Program-made: the position numbers and the translations under genes | Shown: piece by piece, positions 26,748-35,827 of the stretch | Position numbering within the stretch: the stretch's first letter is position 1 | Layout of the letters: each line of letters opens with the position of its first letter | Assembly (NCBI GenBank): GCA_017416795.1 | Contig: JAFQBD010000018.1 | Span: 1-64,000, forward strand | DNA from: Bacillota bacterium | GTDB lineage: Bacteria; Bacillota; Clostridia; Peptostreptococcales; Anaerovoracaceae | Direction: 5' to 3' | Length of the DNA stretch: 64,000 bases | Notes under the pieces: generated by a model | Database searches by the model: none | What the model was told of the DNA's origin: nothing | Seen by the model: the letters and a program-made list of their open reading frames with translations, nothing else

Positions 26748-27883
26748 TGGATCACATTAAGCGTATCTGTATAGGTATTTTCAAAACTGTATTAAAAGCG
26801 ATTTACTGCATATTAAAAGTATTCACCTCGCCAAAGAATAAAGTTCTTTTCTGCAGCAGGCAGTCTAATGATTTACCATTGGATTTCAAGCTGATACAGG
26901 AAGAACTTGATGGCAGAGATACAGATATGCAGTATGTTTGCATATGCAGAAATATAGGCAGCGGCATTGGAGATTATATCAAGTTTTTAATGGCGATGCT
27001 CAGAAGTATGTATCATCTTGCAACAGCGAGAGTATGCGTTTTGGATTCATACTGGCCGCCTGTCAGCTTACTTAAGCATAAAGACAGCTTGATCGTCATC
27101 CAGATATGGCATGCCATAGGAAAAATCAAAAAGTCGGGCCATGCATCGGTAGGCGCTGTTTCAGGAAGAAGTACAAGTTCCGCGAAACTTCTCAATATGC
27201 ATGAAAATTACGATCATATCATTGCCGGAGCTAAGGTTTGGAACGATTATTACTGCGAATCATTCGGTGTGCAGGAAGATCTTCTCCTAAACTACGGACT
27301 GCCAAGGATCGACTATCTGATAAATACAGCAGAAGAAAATCGTGAAAGATTTTTCAGAGAAAATCGTCAGCTGAAAGAAAAGAAAATCATCCTCTATGCG
27401 CCGACATTCAGAAGAAATATGGAAGCTAAGTGGGATCAGATTATAGATAAAGTGGATTACAGCAAGTATGCACTGATAATCAAGAACCATCCGAGCCAGA
27501 GAATATACGGAGATAAGCCGACAGGCGACGTACATTACTTCGATGATTGGAAAACCATGGACTTGATTTCAGTATGTGACTATATCATCACCGACTATTC
27601 GGCAATAGCTCTGGAAGCAGCAGTGCTGAATAAGAAAACATATTACTGGGCATACGATTATGATGAATATTTGGCCAATAACGGCCTTAATATAAACCTG
27701 CATGAAGCTGCACCGGGGCATGTTTATGCAGATGTCAAAGAATTACTGTCTGCCATCGATGAGGGCAGATATGATCAAGACGTCTTAGATGAATACAGGA
27801 AGAAGTATCTTCCTGAAGATCTGGGAATGTCTACGACGAAAATATGTGACCTTATTATGAAATCGATAAGAGAAGGGAAGTAA
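26744..27883 (+). CDS. CDP-glycerol glycerophosphotransferase family protein (TagB/TagF-like)
   Basis: 379 residues, the size of TagB rather than the much longer TagF. A membrane-facing N-terminus is followed by a GT-B type fold: IQIWHAIGKIKKSG near 120 with the catalytic histidine, ILYAPTFRRNME near 205, IKNHPSQR near 245, and CDYIITDYSAIALE near 280, which binds CDP. Members add glycerol-phosphate or ribitol-phosphate from the CDP-activated form to a lipid-linked acceptor. One such short enzyme could act as primase or polymerase. ATGA overlap with the ATPase gene. Confidence 0.88.
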   Translation: MMDHIKRICIGIFKTVLKAIYCILKVFTSPKNKVLFCSRQSNDLPLDFKLIQEELDGRDTDMQYVCICRNIGSGIGDYIKFLMAMLRSMYHLATARVCVLDSYWPPVSLLKHKDSLIVIQIWHAIGKIKKSGHASVGAVSGRSTSSAKLLNMHENYDHIIAGAKVWNDYYCESFGVQEDLLLNYGLPRIDYLINTAEENRERFFRENRQLKEKKIILYAPTFRRNMEAKWDQIIDKVDYSKYALIIKNHPSQRIYGDKPTGDVHYFDDWKTMDLISVCDYIITDYSAIALEAAVLNKKTYYWAYDYDEYLANNGLNINLHEAAPGHVYADVKELLSAIDEGRYDQDVLDEYRKKYLPEDLGMSTTKICDLIMKSIREGK

Positions 27884-27893
27884 CGGATCGAAC

Positions 27894-28481
27894 ATGAGAT
27901 TTGTAATAATGGCCGATGGCAAAGGAACAAGATGGGATAATTACATGGGAATACCCAAGCATCTTGCAGAGATCAATGGGGAGCCGATACTGGGGCGTAC
28001 AGTAAGACTTCTCAATGAAATGACAGAAGGCGAAGCCGAAGTCATAGTAACATCCCACGACGAAAGATATGAATTCAAGGGAAGCAGGAGACATGAGCCT
28101 CTGGACAACAAACTTGAGATAGACAGATTCACAAGAGAGCTCATAGCAGACGATACTTGCTTCCTTTACGGAGACACATATTATACTGAAGAAGCATTGT
28201 CAGCAATCATAAATATGGAGGCTGACGACTTGCTGTTTTTTGGCAATACCAAATCCATAGTAGCCGTTAAGATCAAGGATTCAGCCTTGTTCGAACACCA
28301 TGTCGACAATGTCAAGAAACTGTTCCTGGCAGGTAAGATAGAAAGATGTGTGGGCTGGCAAGTATACCAGTCGGTTACGGGACAGGATTTCGCCAACAAG
28401 GCAGTTCCGGCAGAGAAATTCATCCTGCTGGCAAAAGAAACAACAGATTTTAACACACCTGAGGAGTACAGAGAGATTTAG
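27894..28481 (+). CDS. NTP-transferase-like sugar-phosphate nucleotidylyltransferase
   Basis: 195 residues. The N-terminus RFVIMADGKGTRW corresponds to the GGxGxR nucleotide-binding loop of sugar nucleotidylyltransferases, with ADG in place of the usual AGG. PKHLAEINGEPILGRT follows with the conserved lysine and the PxxG segment, and LYGDTYY near 85 supplies the metal-binding aspartate. It is shorter than typical members (about 230-250), because the C-terminal part is reduced. It probably activates a sugar phosphate or polyol phosphate for the polymer made by the neighbouring genes; which one is unknown. Confidence 0.7.
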   Translation: MRFVIMADGKGTRWDNYMGIPKHLAEINGEPILGRTVRLLNEMTEGEAEVIVTSHDERYEFKGSRRHEPLDNKLEIDRFTRELIADDTCFLYGDTYYTEEALSAIINMEADDLLFFGNTKSIVAVKIKDSALFEHHVDNVKKLFLAGKIERCVGWQVYQSVTGQDFANKAVPAEKFILLAKETTDFNTPEEYREI

Positions 28482-28483
28482 TT

Positions 28484-29533
28484 ATGATGAATTTTTGCAG
28501 AAAAGCGTTAAAAAAATTAAAGTTATTCGTGTTGTACTGGACAAGGATCGTGTTCGTTAAGAACAACTTCAAGGTTCCATTCTTCACTAAATTGAGAGCC
28601 AACATATTCGGAGGATATCTCGGAGACCAGTACATTCTTTATGATTTCAAACATAATGATAAGAATGAATACCTGTCAGAGTTCGACTGGTATCGTTCAA
28701 GATACATCAATGAACCGTTTGATTTCGCCTTTAATAACAAAGTCGTATGTACTGAAATACTGAAGCATCATATCAGATTTGCCGAAAACTATTTCATAAT
28801 CAACAAAGGCGTTCTTCACGATTTCGAAAACGGTCCTATAGAGTATGAGAGAGTATATGAAAGACTCGTTGAAGAAGGGAACCTCTTTATCAAACCTTTC
28901 GCCATGGGTAAGGGCAACGGAGTGCATAGATTGGCATGTGATAAAGACGGCAAGCTTTACATCGACGAAAAAGAATATACGAAAGATGGACTTATTGAAT
29001 ACCTGAAGAAACTTGATGGATACATCATCTGTGAATGCATGAAGCAGCATTCTTATTCGGACAACATTTATGACAAGACAGTAAATACTATAAGATTCAT
29101 TACGATGAGAGATGTAGAAACTCATCAGATGAAAGTATTCTTCGCAGTACAGAGAATCGGCACGGCCAAGACTATACCTGTAGATAATGGAAGCAAGGGC
29201 GGACTTGTTGCTAAGATCGATCTTGAAACAGGCGTGCTCAGCGAAGCTAGATGCTTACAGGATCTTGGCGTTTTCAAGGTACATCCTGACTCAGGCAATC
29301 CGATCGAAGGTGCACAGATACCGAACTGGACTGCCATCAAAGAGCAGATGCTTGATGTTTGCAAAAAGATCCCTTACATGGACTTTATCGCATGGGATCT
29401 GCTCATTACCGAAGAAGGCGTATGCGTCATAGAAGCCAATACATCCTCAGGAGTCAATATAATCCAGCTTTGGGGAGGTCAGAAACAGGGCGAACTTGGC
29501 GACTTCTTCAGACATTACAATGTGATCAAGTGA
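28484..29533 (+). CDS. sugar-transfer-associated ATP-grasp protein (module 1, first ligase)
   Basis: 349 residues. The ATP-grasp domain spans about 70-340: LFIKPFAMGKGNGVH near 136 with the nucleotide-binding lysine, then YIICECMKQH, VNTIRFITM near 203 and the metal-binding end DLLITEEGVCVIEANTSSG near 305-320. This pattern is that of the ATP-grasp family found in polysaccharide clusters. The enzyme should form an amide or ester through an acyl phosphate; the substrates are unknown. A short basic-hydrophobic N-terminus may touch the membrane. It starts 2 nt after the nucleotidylyltransferase gene, so it belongs to the exporter operon. Confidence 0.8.
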   Translation: MMNFCRKALKKLKLFVLYWTRIVFVKNNFKVPFFTKLRANIFGGYLGDQYILYDFKHNDKNEYLSEFDWYRSRYINEPFDFAFNNKVVCTEILKHHIRFAENYFIINKGVLHDFENGPIEYERVYERLVEEGNLFIKPFAMGKGNGVHRLACDKDGKLYIDEKEYTKDGLIEYLKKLDGYIICECMKQHSYSDNIYDKTVNTIRFITMRDVETHQMKVFFAVQRIGTAKTIPVDNGSKGGLVAKIDLETGVLSEARCLQDLGVFKVHPDSGNPIEGAQIPNWTAIKEQMLDVCKKIPYMDFIAWDLLITEEGVCVIEANTSSGVNIIQLWGGQKQGELGDFFRHYNVIK

Positions 29534-29578
29534 TTTATCAAAAGATAATTATCGAGCAATTAAAACTAAGGTGATGCT

Positions 29579-31564
29579 ATGGATCGATATGGAATTATAA
29601 ATAATGCGGGACAGAGAGAAATCACATTGCAGAAGATATGTGATGTGATAGGGATCCAAGTGCCCGAAAGATTCAATGATGTCAAAGACATCGTCAACAA
29701 TAATGTAGTTACTAAACTTGATCTTGCTACAAAAGGATCATGTCTTTTTCAGATCATCAAAATAAGAAAGAAAAACTTTCCTGATGCAGAGTGGTTTGAA
29801 GAAGCTGAGAAAAAAGGCGTTATCGCGATTTTTGTAGATGAAGAACAGTATTATAGAAATGGCCTTGATAAGACTGACTATCCTATAATTCCTGTGGAGG
29901 ATCTGATAGATAAATGCGGAGCATTTTACTCGTACATCAAGGATCTGAATAATGTGAAGACCCTTGCAGTCACAGGGACTTGCGGCAAAACCACTACTAT
30001 GAAGTTTTTGCAGAGCATCATTCCTAACCATTACAAGACATATAGCAATAAGGGTAATGCCAACTCTTTCTTTACTATAGCTAAACACATCATGCACGAG
30101 CTGACTGATGATAAAGAAATATATCTTCAGGAAGCAGGGGCCAGCGGACCTGATTCTATCAGGAAGTCTGCAGCTATGCTCAAGCCGGATGCATTCATTT
30201 TGCTTAATATATTCCGACATCATCTGAACACATATAAGACACAGGAAAACATCCTTAATGATAAAGCCAGCTTTGACGACTATCTTCAGGAAGGCGGCGT
30301 TGTGATCGCCAATTTTGATGATGAACTGATCAAAAATTATGGATTCAAGCATAAGGTGATTTCTTTCGGTGTTCACACAGAAGACGAGGTGGACTACAAG
30401 GTAGTAAGAGTAGAACAAAAGAGCTCATCCCTTGAAGTTGACATCAAGTATGAAGATAAACTTGTACCTATCAAGGTAGAGATCCTTGGCGTGCAAAACG
30501 CATATAACGTAGCTGCAGCATTTGCTCTTTGCAAATGGCTGGGCCTCAGCGATGAAAAGATCCTCGAAGGCTTCGACACATATGAAAGTGCAGGCTACAG
30601 ACAGAATTTCAGAAATGTTGGCGGACATGACCTGCTGATCGATTGCTATAACGTATGTGAAGATTCAATGAGGGCATCCTTTGAAACTATCAGATTGCTT
30701 CCTTTGGAAGAAGGAAATAAGAAGGTGGCCGTAATTACAGGTGAAAACAAACTGGCAAAGCAGGCGGAAGAGCTTTCATTCAGAATGGGAAGCGAGCTTG
30801 ATCTTAAGGACATCGATCATGTGATCTGTTTCGGAGTTGAGGAAGAAACACAATATAACCTGAACAAGTACTGCCATACAAGAGCTGTATACGAAGGCAT
30901 CAAATCAACAGGATACGAGAATGTTACTTACGTAAATACCCTCGATGATTTGGAAACAGCGATAAGAGATAATGTAGCTGTCGGAGATAAGGTCCTGTTC
31001 AAGGGCATGTACAATATGGATCTGACTACAGTGATAGACAGAGTCTTCGGAACTGCGATCTCGATGAATAATCCTTACTATGTTAAAGATGCAGTGGCAG
31101 TATCCGAGAAGAAATTTGAAGGTAAAAAGATCAAGGCTGTTGAAGGTATAGATCTGATTTCAGTACCTGATAAGAATGCGAAGAATATGATCATTCCCGA
31201 CTATGTAGATGGAAGACCGATCCACAGGATAGCGCCTGATATGTTCAGAGCATGCACTAAGATAAAAAGTGTCGAGCTGGGAAAAACCGTGAAGAATATA
31301 GGTCGAAATGCGTTCGCAGGGTGTGTGGGATTAAAGAAGATAACGATCCCGGGCAATGTTAAAGTCATTGAAAAAGGCGCATTTTTCGGGTGCCTCGGCT
31401 TGAAGGAAGTTGTTATTGAAGAGGGGGTCACTCATATTGACAAGGATGCGTTCAAGAACTGCATCAGGCTTAAATCAGTAAGCGTTCCCGATTCGGTGAA
31501 GTATATCGATGAGTCAGCATTTTCCAACTGTCCGTTTTTGAAAAATAAAGAATTGAAGAAATGA
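29579..31564 (+). CDS. MurF-like ligase fused to BspA-type leucine-rich repeats
   Basis: 661 residues without signal peptide or membrane helix. Residues 10-115 are a MurF-like N-terminal domain. The central Mur-ligase domain has P-loop VTGTCGKTTTMKFL near 131 and YSNKGNANS. A MurF-type C-terminal domain follows, with LLIDCYNVCEDSMRASF near 355. Residues about 537-655 are five LRR_5 repeats (pattern I..AF..C..LK.I.IP..V). Mur ligases join an amino acid or dipeptide to a carboxyl group; MurF adds D-Ala-D-Ala. The fusion of a cytoplasmic ligase to LRR_5, normally a surface repeat, is not one I recognise. It is followed by a tandem ATP-grasp gene overlapping by 4 nt. Confidence 0.8.
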   Translation: MDRYGIINNAGQREITLQKICDVIGIQVPERFNDVKDIVNNNVVTKLDLATKGSCLFQIIKIRKKNFPDAEWFEEAEKKGVIAIFVDEEQYYRNGLDKTDYPIIPVEDLIDKCGAFYSYIKDLNNVKTLAVTGTCGKTTTMKFLQSIIPNHYKTYSNKGNANSFFTIAKHIMHELTDDKEIYLQEAGASGPDSIRKSAAMLKPDAFILLNIFRHHLNTYKTQENILNDKASFDDYLQEGGVVIANFDDELIKNYGFKHKVISFGVHTEDEVDYKVVRVEQKSSSLEVDIKYEDKLVPIKVEILGVQNAYNVAAAFALCKWLGLSDEKILEGFDTYESAGYRQNFRNVGGHDLLIDCYNVCEDSMRASFETIRLLPLEEGNKKVAVITGENKLAKQAEELSFRMGSELDLKDIDHVICFGVEEETQYNLNKYCHTRAVYEGIKSTGYENVTYVNTLDDLETAIRDNVAVGDKVLFKGMYNMDLTTVIDRVFGTAISMNNPYYVKDAVAVSEKKFEGKKIKAVEGIDLISVPDKNAKNMIIPDYVDGRPIHRIAPDMFRACTKIKSVELGKTVKNIGRNAFAGCVGLKKITIPGNVKVIEKGAFFGCLGLKEVVIEEGVTHIDKDAFKNCIRLKSVSVPDSVKYIDESAFSNCPFLKNKELKK

Positions 31565-33885
31565 AAAAAATAAGAGAAATATTCACGTACTTGATGATCT
31601 ACAGATCTGTTTCCAACGGATTCGATGTTTCCGGAGCGAAGCAGTGGCTGGAAAAGATGCTGAGAGTAATGAAAAAAACTAAAAAATATAGTTTGACGCA
31701 GAAGATCAAGGCGTTCAGAAAAGGATATACGCCGCAGCTGGCAGAAAAACTGGAAATCGATCTTAATAGTCAACGTGATATCAGAGAAAACATATCCCTT
31801 AGAGATTATCTGTATCTTCAGCCGCTCAATGGGCTGTACACTAAGTGGATGGATAACAAGGTGATCACCAGAAAGATATGTGCTGATTTTGCTGATGTTT
31901 TTCAGAATGTGTATTACCAGGTAACATCGTCAAAAAATGGCAACAGCATCACTGCCCTTGAAGATTGTCCGTATGAAGGGTATGGAGAAGAAGATGTCAT
32001 CAGACTCATCAGAGATAAGAAAAGAGTTGCGGTCACTGAACCGAGAAGATACAGAAATGTCCTTATAGAGTACATTGACGGCGCATATTACTATGATCAT
32101 CAGCTCATAGATGAAAGTGAGATCATCAGTAAGATCACATCATTCCATAAGAGAGCGATCATAGCCGAATATGCAGTGCCTGCTGATGAGTACAGAAACA
32201 GATATAATGATTTTGGCAATCTCATCACAGCAGTTATAGTAAACAAGACCGGCAATTCACCGGTCATAACAGAGGCATTTGTGAGAGTGGATGATCACTA
32301 CACAGATGAATTGAACAAGAACAGAGAAAGAGAAACTGTTCTTGAGAATAAGATCTACTACAATACAGATACTCTCGATAAAGCAGATAAAGAGAAGCTC
32401 CCTGCGCAGAAGTATTACAGCGGAAGTATAGTTCCGGTAGATCCACAGAATGGCGTATATGATGACGCAGCTTGCAGCGGATCCATCTCAAGCTGGGACG
32501 AAATAAGAGATACAGTTGTGAAGATATGCAGACACGTGCCGCAGCTGGAATTCTTCTCAATGGACATCCTGATCACGGAAGACGGATTCAAGATCATCCC
32601 GTTTATGAATGTGCCTCAGTACTTTGAACATAAGAAATTCTCCGCAGAGACTCTGGATTATCTCCTGGGAAAACTGAAGGAGAAGAAGGAATACTATAGC
32701 GATCCAAAGGTCAAGAAGGCATGGAGCAGAGAAAAAGTCATTACTAAGATAAGAATGATATTCTGCAGGATGTTCTTCCCGAAGGGATTGAAACCTTATT
32801 TAAGTACCAGATGGATATCGGAAGTCAAGGACGATCTTCTGAGAAACAAAGAGACGACTATCAAAGAAAAGATCTGGGCATACAGACACGGTTTTCTTTC
32901 ATACAGACTTAAACAGTACGGTATCACTGATGAGAATTTCTGTGATTATATATCGGATTTTGAGTACAAGTGGCTCAGACATATCAACGGAAGCTACAGA
33001 TCTGTACTTGAAGATAAGATCACAGTCAAATATATAGTGAATAAGTTCAGAGAATGTTTCCCTGATTATTACTATCACATCAAGACTGTCAACAATGTGA
33101 ATGTGATCATTCCTATGATGGACTGCCCTGAAGGATATGGACATGACTTTGAAGATATATTCGCACTAGTAAGAGCAAAGGGCGTTCTGGCTCTTAAGCC
33201 GGATTTTGGCTCTCACGGAGCAGGCTTCTATAAGTTGTCTTATGCAGATGGCGAGTATTACCTGAATTTTGACAGAGTTGAGAAACAGCAGGTAACTGAC
33301 ATCCTCAGTGATCCTGCCAATCAGTACCTTATCACTGAATATATCAACAATCATCCTCAGTTCAAGAGGATATATGACGGCGCTGTTAATACCATTAGAA
33401 TAATCGTATTCAAAAAAGACGGCATTACGCCTGAAATAGGGAATGCATATATGAGATTCGGCTCCAAGAAAACAGGAGCAGTAGACAATATGGGTGCAGG
33501 CGGCATGTTTGTTCAGGTAGATATAGATACCGGTAATTACCATAGCGCTAAGATAATAACAGATAACTCCATCAAGGATTGTCCGAGACATCCTGATACC
33601 GATGTATTGATGGAAGGGACTATACCGCACTGGGACGGTGTGAAAGAAACTGTTCTTAAGGTGGCGGCAAGCATACCTCAGCTTGAATACTTTGGATTTG
33701 ACGTAGCAGTGACTGAAGAGGGCATCAAGTTCCCGGAAATCAACAGATCTCCGGATTATCCTAAGATCGAAAGATTCAGTTATGCTACTAATCAGTACCT
33801 GCTGCAGAAGCTGCAGGAAAAGAAAAAGAAATTTGGCTACGATAAAAAGCCTTGCAGGACATTAATTCACTTGCCAAGACGTTAG
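31561..33885 (+). CDS. tandem ATP-grasp protein, first domain degenerate
   Basis: 774 residues made of two copies of the same unit, each a helical lead-in of about 80 residues plus an ATP-grasp domain. Copy 2 (about 420-760) keeps the active-site pattern: VLALKPDFGSHGAG near 542, VNTIRIIVF near 610, and DVAVTEEGIKFPEINRSP near 715-730. Copy 1 (about 45-400) has VAVTEPRRY where the lysine should be and DGFKIIPFMNVP where the metal-binding glutamate should be, so it probably does not bind ATP normally and may hold a substrate or regulate. ATGA overlap with the MurF-LRR gene shows close coupling. Confidence 0.8.
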   Translation: MKKIREIFTYLMIYRSVSNGFDVSGAKQWLEKMLRVMKKTKKYSLTQKIKAFRKGYTPQLAEKLEIDLNSQRDIRENISLRDYLYLQPLNGLYTKWMDNKVITRKICADFADVFQNVYYQVTSSKNGNSITALEDCPYEGYGEEDVIRLIRDKKRVAVTEPRRYRNVLIEYIDGAYYYDHQLIDESEIISKITSFHKRAIIAEYAVPADEYRNRYNDFGNLITAVIVNKTGNSPVITEAFVRVDDHYTDELNKNRERETVLENKIYYNTDTLDKADKEKLPAQKYYSGSIVPVDPQNGVYDDAACSGSISSWDEIRDTVVKICRHVPQLEFFSMDILITEDGFKIIPFMNVPQYFEHKKFSAETLDYLLGKLKEKKEYYSDPKVKKAWSREKVITKIRMIFCRMFFPKGLKPYLSTRWISEVKDDLLRNKETTIKEKIWAYRHGFLSYRLKQYGITDENFCDYISDFEYKWLRHINGSYRSVLEDKITVKYIVNKFRECFPDYYYHIKTVNNVNVIIPMMDCPEGYGHDFEDIFALVRAKGVLALKPDFGSHGAGFYKLSYADGEYYLNFDRVEKQQVTDILSDPANQYLITEYINNHPQFKRIYDGAVNTIRIIVFKKDGITPEIGNAYMRFGSKKTGAVDNMGAGGMFVQVDIDTGNYHSAKIITDNSIKDCPRHPDTDVLMEGTIPHWDGVKETVLKVAASIPQLEYFGFDVAVTEEGIKFPEINRSPDYPKIERFSYATNQYLLQKLQEKKKKFGYDKKPCRTLIHLPRR

Positions 33886-33899
33886 AATTTTAATATAAT
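33871..33899 (+). promoter_or_regulatory. promoter of the L,D-transpeptidase gene
   Basis: TTGCCA (33871-33876), 17-nt spacer, TATAAT (33894-33899), overlapping the end of the ATP-grasp gene. The leader to ATG 33974 is about 70 nt and AT-rich, with ACGGAGGGG as ribosome site. Confidence 0.65.
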
Positions 33900-33973
33900 T
33901 GAGAGACTATATAACTATATATAGTGTGGATAAGTGAATTAATGTTTGAAGATATAGTTTTCACGGAGGGGAA

Positions 33974-35713
33974 ATGAAAAGGATTATAAGCATCACATTA
34001 GCAGTAATAATGATGGCTACGGTATTCGCAGATATACCGTTACTTAGAGTTTCAGCAGCAGAGACGAACAATGAAACAAATATTGAAACTGATGTGCAGC
34101 AGCTTGAAGGTAATACAGGTGATGAAGTTCAGAAAATCAATATTGCAGATGCTGCAGCAGCTGTTGAAAACAGCAGAGTGCAGTACACAGGAGAGCAGGT
34201 TTATCCTGGCAGTATAACAGTAACTTACGGTGAAACTATATTAACAGAAGGAACTGACTACACTGTAGCTTACAGCAACAATATAGAGCCCGGTTTAGCT
34301 GATGTCATGATTACGGGAACAGGCTTATACGAAGGCACAAAAGTCGTTAAATTCGAGATCTATAAACCGCAGATAAAAGATGCGGAAATCGTTCTGAGTG
34401 CGACAGATCTTTCATATAGCGGCAAAGCAAGAAAACCATATCCGAAATCAGTTACATATCAAGGTGTTGAACTTGTAAAGAATATCGATTACAAGGTAAA
34501 AGGATACAGCAACAACATCTATCCGGGAACGGCTAAAGTTACGATCGAAGGTATCGGTAAGTATGCCGGAACAGTGGACGAGAAGTTCACAATTGCAGCA
34601 ATAAATGATTTCAAAGTTGCTTCACGCACAACAGAAAGTATCAAGCTGAGCTGGAAAAAAGAAAGTAATGTCAAGGGATACAAGGTTTATAAATACAACT
34701 TCTCAACTAAGAAGTGGAAGCTGATAAAAACCATAAAAAGCAATAAAACCACATCATATACAGTTAAAGATCTGGTTCCTGGACGCGGCAATAAATACAG
34801 TGTCAGAACATATGTAGTTAAAGGCAAGACATATTACGGACCTAGGGCTGAAATGGCGGCAGCTACTAAACCGAGCAAGGTAGTGCTCAAGAGCTTCGTT
34901 TCAGGCAGAGAACGTAATGGCAGAGTAACATGGGGCAAGAGAAACAGCACCGGATATCAGGTACAGCTGGCAAGAAACTCCAAGTTCACTAACGCTAAAA
35001 AATATACCGTGAAATCAGACAGCACTGTGAAAATGACATTTGAGAATCTTACGAACGACAAGACTTATTACGTTAGAGTAAGAGCTTACAAGACATATTA
35101 TGGTGTGACTACATACGGAAGCTGGAGTACAAGCAAGAAAACGAAGATCGATGATACCGGCTGGGATACTATAGACGGCAAGAGGTATTATTACAAAGAT
35201 GGTGTTAGACTGAAGGGCGCCCATAAGATCGACGGAAGTAAGTACTACTTCAGTAAGGATAGAGACGGTGAGCTGCTGGGAGCTTCTTATACGATGTATA
35301 AGAAAATCAAGGATAAGAAGAGCGATACTAAATACGCGATCGCCGTATCAAGAGAACTGAATCGTGTATGTGTATACAAGCGTGAAGACGGCAGATGGGT
35401 ACTGAAGAAGTATTGGAAGTGCTCTACAGGTGCTAAGAGCACACCTACACCTAAGGGTTCATTCAAGACTCCTAAGAAAAAGGCTAAGCTGAACTTCTTT
35501 GGTATGACAGAAGATTATACTTGCTGGTATGCTACAAGGATCACCGGCAGAGTATACTTCCACTCAGTACTGTATAACAAGTACAGCAGAACAAGCGTAC
35601 AGGACGGCAGATTAGGCATGAATCTTTCACATGGATGTATCAGAATGGCCTACGATACTGCTAAGTGGATACATACTAATATCAAATCCGGAACTAGAGT
35701 AGTTATTTATTAA
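33974..35713 (+). CDS. secreted L,D-transpeptidase (YkuD) with Ig-like, Fn3 and wall-binding modules
   Basis: 579 residues. A signal peptide is visible (to about 30, ending near VSAAE). Two repeats of about 78 residues sharing GTDYTV/NIDYKV and YSNNI(E/Y)PG (about 60-210) look like bacterial Ig-like modules. Two Fn3-like modules follow (about 212-395), then an aromatic wall-binding repeat with GKRYYYKDG (395-435). The YkuD domain is C-terminal: VYFHSVLY and, 15 residues on, NLSHGCIRM with the catalytic cysteine near 552. Such enzymes make 3-3 cross-links in peptidoglycan or attach proteins to it. It has its own promoter and terminator, so it is separate from the ligase genes around it. Confidence 0.93.
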   Translation: MKRIISITLAVIMMATVFADIPLLRVSAAETNNETNIETDVQQLEGNTGDEVQKINIADAAAAVENSRVQYTGEQVYPGSITVTYGETILTEGTDYTVAYSNNIEPGLADVMITGTGLYEGTKVVKFEIYKPQIKDAEIVLSATDLSYSGKARKPYPKSVTYQGVELVKNIDYKVKGYSNNIYPGTAKVTIEGIGKYAGTVDEKFTIAAINDFKVASRTTESIKLSWKKESNVKGYKVYKYNFSTKKWKLIKTIKSNKTTSYTVKDLVPGRGNKYSVRTYVVKGKTYYGPRAEMAAATKPSKVVLKSFVSGRERNGRVTWGKRNSTGYQVQLARNSKFTNAKKYTVKSDSTVKMTFENLTNDKTYYVRVRAYKTYYGVTTYGSWSTSKKTKIDDTGWDTIDGKRYYYKDGVRLKGAHKIDGSKYYFSKDRDGELLGASYTMYKKIKDKKSDTKYAIAVSRELNRVCVYKREDGRWVLKKYWKCSTGAKSTPTPKGSFKTPKKKAKLNFFGMTEDYTCWYATRITGRVYFHSVLYNKYSRTSVQDGRLGMNLSHGCIRMAYDTAKWIHTNIKSGTRVVIY

Positions 35714-35722
35714 CGATTTATT

Positions 35723-35755
35723 AACGAGATGATCATATCGATCATCTCGTTTTTT
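35723..35755 (+). terminator. intrinsic terminator after the L,D-transpeptidase gene
   Basis: AACGAGATGAT (35723-35733) pairs perfectly with ATCATCTCGTT (35741-35751) around a 7-nt loop, and T continues to 35755. Confidence 0.92.
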
Positions 35756-35765
35756 CTTTCTCTGG

Positions 35766-35794
35766 TTGCGCTTGATCATCATTGAATATATAAT
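35766..35794 (+). promoter_or_regulatory. promoter of the DUF819 gene
   Basis: TTGCGC (35766-35771), 17-nt spacer, TATAAT (35789-35794), followed by AAAGGAG before ATG 35828. Confidence 0.6.
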
Positions 35795-35827
35795 CAATAT
35801 ATAGTAATTAAAGGAGTTAAAATTATA

